DNA of 64,000 bases from Yamadazyma tenuis (Eukaryota; Ascomycota; Pichiomycetes; Serinales; Debaryomycetaceae): the NCBI RefSeq assembly GCF_029203305.1, contig NC_089463.1, positions 310,001-374,000 of the forward strand, read 5' to 3'. The position numbers and the translations under genes were made by a program. Positions 12,284 to 20,196 of the stretch are shown here, in pieces. The notes below the pieces were generated by a model. The model worked only from the letters and a program-made list of their open reading frames with translations, had not been told where the DNA came from and made no database searches. Within the stretch, counting starts at the first letter, position 1. The number at the start of each line of letters is the position of its first letter.

Positions 12284-12756
12284 ATGATTTGGTTGTCGGA
12301 TAGACAGAGTATGTGAATAAGTTGCGGAATATGCAAAGAGAGTGGTACTAACTATGACTAGAGTACGGGGTGGGGTTCACCACCTTTGGTGTCATCTTGT
12401 TTCTCCTTGGAATCTTGACGTTTTTTGATTCGGGATTGTTGGCGTTTGGAAACATCTTGTTTGTGATCGGAATCATCTTGATCATTGGACCACAACGGAC
12501 CGTGACGTTCTTCACGAGGCCCACAAAGATAAGAGGAACCGTGTGTTTCGGGATCGGGATCTTGTTGATTCTTATGAAATGGTCGTTTTTGGGATTTATC
12601 ATTGAAAGTTTCGGAATCCTTGGATTGTTTGGGGATTTCTTTGGGACGATTGTGCAGTTCTTGCGGTCAATTCCTTACATTGGCGACTTGTTGAGCCACC
12701 CGTTAGTGGGGCCCACCATTGACCGGGTGGCAGGTATCAACACCCTTCCTGTTTGA
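12284..12756 (+). CDS. GOT1: Golgi transport protein GOT1 (two exons)
   Basis: A four-helix Golgi membrane protein of vesicle traffic. The uninterrupted frame from 12370 lacks an ATG and the conserved N-terminus. A 53-nt intron solves this: exon 1 is 12284-12308 (MIWLSDRQ plus one base) and exon 2 is 12362-12756. The joined product is 139 residues, against 138 in yeast, with the expected order: short N-terminal W-L-x-x-x-Q box, [10 protein letters not shown], hydrophobic helices, a [11 protein letters not shown] cytosolic loop, [10 protein letters not shown] and a C-terminal tail. A TGA at 12355, in frame upstream of 12370, is inside the intron. Confidence 0.92.
12309..12361 (+). other. GOT1 spliceosomal intron (53 nt)
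   Basis: The donor is GTATGT at 12309-12314, the branch point TACTAAC at 12346-12352 and the acceptor TAG ends at 12361. The splice joins A|AG into a Lys codon and recreates the QKYGVGF start of the family. Confidence 0.9.
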
Positions 12757-13353
12757 AGAAAAGGGCATCTGAAACGCTAAAGACTTTCATTCAGGCAGAT
12801 GCTCCGTGTACACCTACACGACTAGATCGAAGTTCAATACATTTGTATTTATTTGTAGCATATTGTATTATTCATTTGTAAGTTGGAAAACTAATGGAGG
12901 TGGTATTTTTTGGCGGAGGCCTAGGAGTGTGGCGGAGGAAGAATGGGTTTTCAGGTTGAAACCAGTATGCCGTCTCTGGAGTGAAAAATAGAGCTACGTG
13001 ATAGAGCTATGTGGAAATAGAGCTACGTGATAGAGCGATGTGGAAATAGAGCTACGTGATAGAGCCGTGTCTCCACACAGCTACGTGGACCCACTGAGTG
13101 GCCTCCTTCTAGGGCTGGTCCTTCAGTGACCATCCTCGGCCATCGTCAACTCGCGCTGGTGTGTCTCGCGAACTTCGCGATGAGTTGAATCCTTCTCATT
13201 CCACAAACCATCCTTCAACCACAGCACAGCAACAGCCAGCAAGCACTTCACCGGCAGCCAGAACAGTACGAACAGTAACCACTGCACTCACGATATACCA
13301 ACATAAACCCCCAAACAAGCATCGAAACCCACATCCCACAAAACTCTTATTCC
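12757..13353. other. Intergenic region GOT1 / NOP19-like
   Basis: 597 bp. It carries a 29-bp tandem repeat (12986-13072) but no recognisable gene. Frames starting near 12806 and 13161 have no protein-like character. Confidence 0.6.
12986..13072 (+). repeat. 29-bp tandem repeat, three copies, with TACGTG core
   Basis: Units at 12986-13014, 13015-13043 and 13044-13072 each begin AAATAGAGCTACGTGATAG. Units 1 and 2 differ at one base; unit 3 differs in its last few bases. A fourth AGCTACGTG follows at about 13079-13087. The array lies about 280 bp upstream of the NOP19-like start. Confidence 0.9.
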
Positions 13354-13842
13354 ATGAGCAGGCGAGAAGAAATCAAGAAAAAAGAGCTCCTCCAGCTCCA
13401 ATTCCAGCAGCAGCTCCAGCACAATACCACGATGATCCAGAGCTGGCTACCGAGCCTGCTGCAGAAAATGGCCCCGAAGCCCAGACAGCAGTTTTTTGAC
13501 TTGCCCATTATCGAGCTGGGCAAGAGCTTAAACAGTATTGCCGAGGCAAATGAAACGCAGCGGCTCGGAGAGTTTCTTGACGCCGATCTGCACAAGGCTT
13601 TTTCAAGAAACAAGGCCAACGGCCCTCCGAGTGGCGCTATGAATACGCTTATGAACAAAATCAAATCTGACCGGCGCAAAAAGACAGAAACGATCCGCAC
13701 ACCCATAGGTAAAAACCGAGTAAAGCCCCTTGCACCCATAGTTAATGTGGGTGGTACCGCTTCTGCTTCAGACTCGGACTCAGATGCTGATCTACGCTCA
13801 GACAACCGTCCGACTACCAAAAAGCCCAAACTTTTGTTCTGA
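13354..13842 (+). CDS. NOP19: NOP19-like small nucleolar protein
   Basis: A 162-residue basic protein starting MSRREEIKKKELLQLQFQQQ, with a central FFDLPIIELGKSLN box, a RLGEFLDADLHKAF segment and a lysine-rich tail ending KKPKLLF. The shape (N-terminal helix with Gln/Leu, the DLPII box, low-complexity basic tail) fits Nop19, a 90S pre-ribosome factor for 18S rRNA processing. In S. cerevisiae NOP19 (YGR251W) lies two genes from MGA1 (YGR249W), and MGA1 is the next gene here. The alternative frames 13161-13499 (+) and 13347-13829 (-) overlap it and look like noise. Sequence similarity is judged from memory, so the symbol is tentative. Confidence 0.6.
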   Translation: MSRREEIKKKELLQLQFQQQLQHNTTMIQSWLPSLLQKMAPKPRQQFFDLPIIELGKSLNSIAEANETQRLGEFLDADLHKAFSRNKANGPPSGAMNTLMNKIKSDRRKKTETIRTPIGKNRVKPLAPIVNVGGTASASDSDSDADLRSDNRPTTKKPKLLF

Positions 13843-14973
13843 ATTATAAATAGAAAATCATAATAGACCTAAGCAAGTGGCACGCAACTATTAAGCGTGG
13901 CATGTACATATTTCATTGTGGGCCAAAACCAGTGGTGCATTTGTTTCAAGAAGTTGTGCATTAAAATGAGGCCATTATATATGTGATAAGTACAATAGGC
14001 TAAATTGCAGTTGGTATGGCAGCCACTAATTATGGTAGTCACTAATTATAGTAGCCACTGATTGATCATTTGTCTCACCTGAAAGTGTGCACAAGACAAT
14101 GCGGCTGAAGTGAGTGGAAAATATGTTGCATTTGCTACCCTTTTACCCTGAAGGAGACAGGGTTGTTCTTGACGATGTGAAAAGGGGATGTTTGCCTTTC
14201 GCAAATATTTCTATAATTGGGAATAGAGGCGAGCTGAAGCGGAAGCATTCTGTGCCGGATGCAAATTAGCTAACAGTAAACAAGCTTGTGGTGCGCTATA
14301 AATGCACTCTACGCAAAGAACCTGCTTACGAACTGTTAGAAACAAAGAAGAAAACCCAAGTTATTTACAGAAAGGGTATTTGTTTTAGCGGTTGCGCATG
14401 GGCGTAGATTGATCGGCAAGTGATTTGACGATCCCAGCGTGAGACCGGTTAGAGCGTTGTGCTGGAGGTGCAGGGCTCAGAGATGATTGGCTGGGCGATC
14501 GGTTGAGTGGCCCCGTGTTTACATGGCATCTATTCCAGGGTTTCATGGGTTAAAAAACTGCCTCCCACTGGTATTCGTTAGTTGTGCCTCGCCTTCGATG
14601 AACTTCACGCGCGCGGTAAAATGCAACTGCAATATCGGGCATTAAAAACGTCGTCTGCAGTACCGGATGCTGTTCCGATGTAGGCATTATTGAAGAGAAT
14701 GATCTACCATACATACCTGAAGAATACAGGTGATATCAAATGAACGTGTTGGAACTTGGAATGCAAGTATAAAGTCGATGATTATTTGGTCTGAAGGTGA
14801 TTAAACTTCCAGATCACCGTGGCGGTGTTGTAGGCCAACTAGAAGTTAAAATCTAGATGGGAGTCAGAACTTAAAGGAACTCAGATCGTTAGACGTTTAT
14901 TATCCAAAGATAATACATATTAACTACAAGCTAATAATACAGCAAAGAATTATAATCGTAAAGCATCACCAAG
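13843..14973. other. 1.1-kb convergent intergenic region without a recognised gene
   Basis: This gap separates two convergent 3' ends and is far longer than usual for such gaps in yeast. It holds a 16-bp triple repeat (14015-14062) and a GC-richer block at about 14390-14530 preceded by a TATAAA at 14299-14304. No open frame above 60 codons with protein-like sequence and no known RNA was recognised. In S. cerevisiae RIE1 lies between NOP19 and MGA1; nothing resembling it is present. Confidence 0.6.
14015..14062 (+). repeat. 16-bp tandem repeat, three copies
   Basis: Three adjoining units, TATGGCAGCCACTAAT, TATGGTAGTCACTAAT and TATAGTAGCCACTGAT, fill 14015-14062 exactly. They differ at only two to four positions. 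Confidence 0.9.
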
Positions 14974-16683
14974 CTAATCGTCATTAAGCTTTCTTCTCTT
15001 CGATTCGTCTCTTTCTTTCAACAATGAGTTGATGGTAACTTTGTGTACAGGAAGGTTGCTTGAACTAGCACTCCGGGTGATGGGGGAGTAGGCAGTCATC
15101 TTATGGGACACCGGTGGTGGTGGAGTCAACAGCTTGCTGGGAATTACAATCAGACCAATTGAGTTATCTCTTTGCAGGGCAATGGATGAGATTGACGAGG
15201 AGTTAGAAAAGATGGAGTTATTGGTGGAGGTCGAGATCAGATCGTGAAACTTGTACATTTCCACCAACGAAGGCCTGAACCGATCACTAATGGACAGCTG
15301 TGTTGGCACGCTTCGTGGGAAGTCGCGCGAGTTGGAGTTGGTCCTAGCGAGAGATGGGAGGGTGATGGGGAGCGACATGGCCGTGTGTGGTTGGGTTTGT
15401 ATGGGTGTAAACTGGCCTGGAGGAGGGAATTGTGCTGGGGGTGTGAAGGTCTGGTGCAGTGGTGGTTGAGATGCTGGGGCGGGAGCCGGGGCGGGAGCGG
15501 GGGCCAACGGGTCGTAGAGAAGCGATGGGTTGCGCTGGCGGCGCTGGTCGCTGCCGTTGTGCGAGTCCCAGATCTTGCGAAACTGGAGAGGGTTGTACTG
15601 TTGGATGCCGGGGGTTGGTGAAGCTCTGGCGGACGACTTGGCGTACTTAGGCGATGAACCGGGGTGGTGCTGGTGCTGGTGCTGGTGCTGGTGCTGGTGC
15701 TGGTGCAGAAGTTGTGAATGCGGGTGCAGGTGCTGCAGATGGAGCTGCTGCAGATGGGGGGTGGTCAGTACCGTGTGCGGCAGGGTGTTGGAGGGCCGGT
15801 GGTAGATGGCCTTGGGAGACGTGTGCGCGGTACGAGGCATCGGCTCGGCCATTTCTGGCCTTGTGGGGGCCGCGCCTGGCACGAGCATCTGGACCCCTAC
15901 CGCGGGCTGGGGGTCCAGGTACGCCCTGGGTGGCACCTGGTGCACCGGGGCCTGGTGGCTCCCCTGGGGCGCTCCGTAGTACACCGGTGGCTGTACCATC
16001 TGGTACTGCGGAGAATACACCGCCGGATAGTTGACATTATAAGGAACGTATTGCACCGGCACCATATACTCATTATAATAATATGGATACACCGCCGGCT
16101 GCTGATAAACCATGCCATGATCTGGCGCGTGGCTTGCCGCCGGCGGCTGGCCGTTCTTGGTGTTGGAACTGCTTCTTCTCTTGATGTACACCAAGCTATC
16201 TTCATCATCTTTGCGAAACTTTCCAGAGCTGTGCTTGAATTCCCACACAGAGTTATCGGTATTATTATCGTTGACTTTGTGGAAACCATACATGTGGAGC
16301 TGGCGCACAAAACTCGCGATGTTACCGTGCTTGAAGTAGTTGGTGAGAACCTTGCTGAAATCCTGGCCTGGTAAAAGATTAAAGGTGTTCTTCTGCTCGT
16401 TATTTTCGTTCCACCAGATGAGCAGAGAAAGGTTGGGATCCGAGAGCATCGAGTAGAGCTTGGGGACAAAAGCGTTTTTCTTCACGGTTATGGGCCGGGG
16501 GCTGGACGGCGGGCTGGGACTGGTGGTGGGATTTGTATTTGAGTTGGGGGTGGATGAGTATACATCATTTGGAGGAGGCAGGCGGGTGCTAGCCGTGGTG
16601 GGCGGCGGCGCCAGGCGATCTGACGACCGTGTGGTGGTCAGGGGGCCGGGGCTGGCGGCAGAAGTATCGGGAGACTCGCTCAT
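14974..16683 (-). CDS. MGA1: HSF-domain transcription factor MGA1-like
   Basis: A 569-residue regulator. The heat-shock-factor-type DNA-binding domain spans about residues 69-170, with KKNAFVPKLYSML, the recognition helix NIASFVRQLHMYGFHKV and VWEFKHSSGKFRKDD. No heptad trimerisation region follows, which separates it from Hsf1 and fits Mga1, a regulator of filamentous growth. The rest is low-complexity: a Tyr/Pro/Val-rich stretch (about 195-245), an HQ repeat (about 325-340), Ala-Pro repeats and a C-terminal basic tail KERDESKRRKLNDD. Synteny with the NOP19-like gene matches YGR249W-YGR251W. PFK1 (YGR240C), from the same S. cerevisiae neighbourhood, lies 10 kb downstream. Confidence 0.85.
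   Translation of the reverse strand: MSESPDTSAASPGPLTTTRSSDRLAPPPTTASTRLPPPNDVYSSTPNSNTNPTTSPSPPSSPRPITVKKNAFVPKLYSMLSDPNLSLLIWWNENNEQKNTFNLLPGQDFSKVLTNYFKHGNIASFVRQLHMYGFHKVNDNNTDNSVWEFKHSSGKFRKDDEDSLVYIKRRSSSNTKNGQPPAASHAPDHGMVYQQPAVYPYYYNEYMVPVQYVPYNVNYPAVYSPQYQMVQPPVYYGAPQGSHQAPVHQVPPRAYLDPQPAVGVQMLVPGAAPTRPEMAEPMPRTAHTSPKAIYHRPSNTLPHTVLTTPHLQQLHLQHLHPHSQLLHQHQHQHQHQHQHHPGSSPKYAKSSARASPTPGIQQYNPLQFRKIWDSHNGSDQRRQRNPSLLYDPLAPAPAPAPAPASQPPLHQTFTPPAQFPPPGQFTPIQTQPHTAMSLPITLPSLARTNSNSRDFPRSVPTQLSISDRFRPSLVEMYKFHDLISTSTNNSIFSNSSSISSIALQRDNSIGLIVIPSKLLTPPPPVSHKMTAYSPITRSASSSNLPVHKVTINSLLKERDESKRRKLNDD
15663..15708 (+). repeat. GGTGCT microsatellite coding for poly(His-Gln) in MGA1
   Basis: About seven or eight hexamers of TGGTGC encode alternating His and Gln on the minus strand. 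It is in frame and length changes by one unit would keep the frame, so it is likely polymorphic. Confidence 0.8.
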
Positions 16684-17590
16684 TGTACCATAGAATCAAA
16701 GGTTCTTCGAGTGGTGGAAAACGGCTGAGTGTGGATGTATAAATATGGTACGAGATAGAACAGTCTTACCACGATGTGGAATACTTAGTGAAGGGACTAA
16801 AGATGGGAGCAATATAGCTTAAAAAACGAAACACTCACAAGGAATAGGTGTGGAAATTTCGAGTATGCTTCGTTGCAAAAGCTTGTTAAAAATTTTGAGG
16901 TTTTTTGAAAATGTATTTATATCATAACAATCTGTTTTCCTAAAATATTTTTTGTGGGTCTTTTTTTTTTCTCAGCTTTTCTCAGTTGCACAAAGGTGAA
17001 TAATATTAATTTTTTGGTCTTTTTTATTTTCCAATTGTAGAATTTTTAATATTTTTTTAATTTTCTATTATTTTGTTTCTAAAGGCTAATTCTTCAGCGG
17101 AGTTTCTTTTCTTTTCCTTTAAATCGTTTTAGTCGCACTAATAAAAATAAAAACCTTAAACGAAATTAGAAAGGTGTTTTTGCCCTACTTGCTGGTCGTC
17201 ACTCGCATTCGTTTATCCAACTATTACAAGTGTTCATGCATGGCATATGGACTCTTGTTTTGGGCGAAGTGGGTTTACTATCCAGAATCCAGGATTGGGG
17301 ATAGGGGGTTATCTTAAAGGCTAGTGTGGTTGTTGTAAATCCGCCCAATTGGCTATGCGTGATTATGTAAACAACCACCACTGGCGAGGCGACAGGTTAT
17401 GCGGGCGAAATTTTGGGTATTTCCTGCCAAAAACACAGTGGCAGGCATGAGCGTTTTACAGGTTAAGTTAGTGAAAGAGGCTACCCTCGGAAATTTAAGC
17501 GATACTCGCACGCCTTCTTACCACTAATCCGGTATACTTCGCGGAAAAATTCTCCGCTGGTCTCATCTTGACAAACATTAACTAATATAA
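16684..17590. other. Upstream region of MGA1
   Basis: 907 bp between the MGA1 start and the tRNA-Gly gene. It is strongly AT-rich at 16890-17150 with several T runs. Long AT-rich upstream regions are common for regulatory genes of filamentation. No gene was recognised. Confidence 0.5.
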
Positions 17591-17661
17591 GCGCAACTGG
17601 TTTAGTGGTAAAATCTGTCGTTGCCATCGACAGGCCCCCGGTTCGATTCCGGGGTTGCGCA
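17591..17661 (+). tRNA. tRNA-Gly (anticodon GCC)
   Basis: A 71-nt tRNA. Acceptor arm GCGCAAC (17591-17597) pairs with GTTGCGC (17654-17660), followed by discriminator A (17661). The D arm has TTTAGTGGT (A box). The anticodon stem TGTCG/CGACA encloses loop TTGCCAT (17621-17627) with anticodon GCC at 17623-17625. The T arm has the B box GGTTCGATTCC. A T-run follows at 17666-17670 as pol III terminator. No intron. Confidence 0.97.
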
Positions 17662-17781
17662 TATCTTTTTTGCTCCTTAAAGCTCAGAGACACTAGTTGA
17701 ATTGCAATTCGGTTCGCAAATTATGGTAATAGAACAAGTTCTGGCCCTCACTGTCTCTTTCACTCTCATCCATATATTTAC

Positions 17782-19326
17782 TTAAAGAAGATATCTAAAA
17801 TTAAGCTGCTCGAAATCAGTCAAGTCCAAGAACTCGGTATCCTTGGCTGCTGGGGGAATCTTACCCTCCGCTGCAAGCCTGTCTCTCCGACGGTTCTCCA
17901 TAACATTCACAAATCTGATCACAAATAAACTCAACCACGCACACCCATAGAATGTACACATAAGTCTCTTACCAGTGTGATAGTTGGGAGCCTCGGTGGC
18001 TCTCCAGAGCTGGGGTCCCACCCAGTTACCTGCCGCGTAGCACACGATCTGGCAGGTGTTCACCACACTCTTCTTGGTGGACCCAAGCGACCCACCACCA
18101 ATCATGGTCATCACCAACCCCCAACCAGCACCACAGAAGGAAATCAAGTAGTAACCCACCAAAAGTGCCACCTTATGGTCGGTGCTGATGGCATTGATCA
18201 TGATTCCTCCCACCACAGCAAGTCCTAAGCAAATACTGGCCGGGAAACTTCTGTCCATCAACCGGTCAGATATCCAAGGAAAGATGATTTTGGCACTGAA
18301 ATCAACGGCTCCACCGGGCATCGACAACAACAACGCATGCTGGCTATCGAATCCAAAAGACTTGATGATAAGGTTACCGAAAGTTGTCACCCCGGCATTG
18401 GCCATGTTTTCTACAAGAGCAAAAAACATGTACAAATAGGTTCTGGGGTCCCTGAAGGCTTCAAAAAATTGATACCATTTCCAATTTTGAGATCCAACTC
18501 CCAGGAAGTTAACTCTAATTCTGTCAATAGCGATGAGCTTTTCGTCTTCGGTCAAGAACTTGGCACTCAACTGATTCTCTGGGAACAACCAATAGAAGAT
18601 CCCCGCCAACACAAGCGTCAGCAACCCGAAAATAAGGTAGAGGATCTTCCACGAGGCAATGGCCCCATTAGTCACATATGACAATCCAAATGCAAGTGGA
18701 GAGGTCAAAAGCGTCGAGATACCATTGGCAGACAAAAGGAATCCCAATCTTCTGGCCTGTTCGGACCGCTTGTACCACATACTGACGATCAACACAATAG
18801 CAGGGGTAATGACACACTCAAACGCCCCAAGCAAAAACCGAAGAACAAGCATTCCCGCATAACTATGGGCTGCACAAGTACAGGTGATGATGATACCCCA
18901 ACCAAGAATGTTGAAGGTGAGGAATTTGACAATCGGCAATTTGGTAAGAAAGTAGGCAGTGGGGAACTCGAAAGCAATATAACCAGCATAAAAGATCGAG
19001 GACACCCAGGAATATTCTTGGGTAGCGGTGTTCAAATGAGTATCTTCTTCGATACCCATAAGCACCGCATAACCTAAACTGACTTTGTCACAAAACTGGA
19101 TGAAATAAAGCAGGAAAAGCAAGGGCATCACGTACCGATCGATTTTCTTCAATACGGCCTTCTCTTCTTCTTCCGTATAAGAGATTTCTTTCCCCTTGCA
19201 GAAATCAAACGCTCTGTCGAGACCTTTGATGGTACTCAATTTTTCATAGTCCAAGTCCAGCTCTATGGGATTGGAGTCGGATTCTTCGACCACGGTGATG
19301 GTGTTAAGTTCTTTTTCAGAAGACAT
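17782..19326 (-). CDS. MFS transporter, Dal5/anion:cation symporter family
   Basis: A 514-residue major facilitator protein with about 12 transmembrane helices and hydrophilic termini. Family marks are an N-terminal KKIDRYVMPLLFLLYFIQFCDK segment, SWVSSIFYAGYIAFEFPTAY in helix 2, RFLLGAFECVITPAI in helix 4 and MWYKRSEQARR in the first cytosolic loop. These are the marks of the allantoate/nicotinate/vitamin permease branch (Dal5, Tna1, Vht1, Fen2). The substrate cannot be told from sequence. The upstream 870 bp contains seven GATAAG sites, fitting nitrogen catabolite control as known for S. cerevisiae DAL5. It is followed upstream on the same strand by a monooxygenase and a transcription factor, which suggests uptake of a compound that the monooxygenase acts on. 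Confidence 0.85.
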   Translation of the reverse strand: MSSEKELNTITVVEESDSNPIELDLDYEKLSTIKGLDRAFDFCKGKEISYTEEEEKAVLKKIDRYVMPLLFLLYFIQFCDKVSLGYAVLMGIEEDTHLNTATQEYSWVSSIFYAGYIAFEFPTAYFLTKLPIVKFLTFNILGWGIIITCTCAAHSYAGMLVLRFLLGAFECVITPAIVLIVSMWYKRSEQARRLGFLLSANGISTLLTSPLAFGLSYVTNGAIASWKILYLIFGLLTLVLAGIFYWLFPENQLSAKFLTEDEKLIAIDRIRVNFLGVGSQNWKWYQFFEAFRDPRTYLYMFFALVENMANAGVTTFGNLIIKSFGFDSQHALLLSMPGGAVDFSAKIIFPWISDRLMDRSFPASICLGLAVVGGIMINAISTDHKVALLVGYYLISFCGAGWGLVMTMIGGGSLGSTKKSVVNTCQIVCYAAGNWVGPQLWRATEAPNYHTGKRLMCTFYGCAWLSLFVIRFVNVMENRRRDRLAAEGKIPPAAKDTEFLDLTDFEQLNFRYLL

Positions 19327-20196
19327 AATTGGAATAGTAGAACAATGAAAAGGATGAGACTGTCTTTATATATACTGTTGGATCGTGAAGATAAGCAGAG
19401 TAGTTCTGGATGAGGTATAACGGACAGAGCCTCGAAAATGGGACTCGCAGACACCACCTGCACCATGGCTTCCGATTTGGGCCACCGTTTTGTCCGCCAC
19501 CTGCCAATCTAACGTATAGATAAGAGAATTGCGAGGAGTCGCGCACGTCCGAGATCCTCCAACATTCCTATTTGGGCCAGATAGGCTAATCGACGTGTAA
19601 ATGATGATGGATTGGTAGATAGGCACTGGAGGTTGGTGCTTATCTTATCTCGGAGATCGAGAGGAAGGGCTGCTAGTTGATTCGTGTGAAGTTGTGGATA
19701 AGGCGGTTGCTGTTTGCATGTGTAACAGTTGCGATTGGCCGCAGTTTTTCCGACACTCCAAACTCACTTCCATACTGGAAGATATGCTGGGAGTCGGACA
19801 CCAGTGATACGGACACCACTAGCAGGCTGATAGATATGTGGGGTCCTGGCAATTGGACTTTTGGGTCGTGAAAGATCTGCATAACATCAAGGCAATTTTG
19901 GAGTGTTGGACCGATTGTATCATTTGTTCAAATTCAAGATACCTGGACCTTCAATTGGGCTGTTATACTTATCCTCTATATCTTTACATATGCTTATCTC
20001 CAACTCAATCGCCGTAGAATTCGTTTGCCTCTTTGATAATCTCCGTCTTTTCAGATCCGCAGCCCATTTGGCCTTAACCTGATTCACTCACGTTCGGATA
20101 AACTACGATTTTGATACAAGCCCAGGGTCTAGGGTTTGTGTATTAGTGTATACAGATATTATTTGCATTTGTATTGTTATCTAATTCTTCCTAACT
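19327..20196. other. Promoter region of the Dal5-like transporter
   Basis: 870 bp between the transporter start and the 3' end of the monooxygenase gene. It carries seven GATAAG/CTTATC hexamers, five of them within 400 bp of the transporter start. No gene was recognised. Confidence 0.6.
19390..19702. promoter_or_regulatory. GATAAG cluster (GATA-factor sites)
   Basis: GATAAG occurs at 19390-19395, 19519-19524 and 19697-19702, and its complement CTTATC at 19639-19644 and 19644-19649 (overlapping by one base). Two further CTTATC lie at 19968-19973 and 19993-19998. Such clusters are the nitrogen-regulated upstream element bound by Gln3/Gat1-type factors. About 0.4 occurrences would be expected by chance in 870 bp on both strands. 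Confidence 0.7.

Noticed and set aside
13161..13499. 112-codon frame before and overlapping the NOP19-like gene
   Set aside because: Composition is Pro/Thr/Gln/Ala noise without structure, and it overlaps a better gene in another frame.
13347..13829. 160-codon frame antisense to the NOP19-like gene
   Set aside because: Ser/Arg/Leu-rich without domain signs. The sense frame has the conserved-looking boxes and the synteny.
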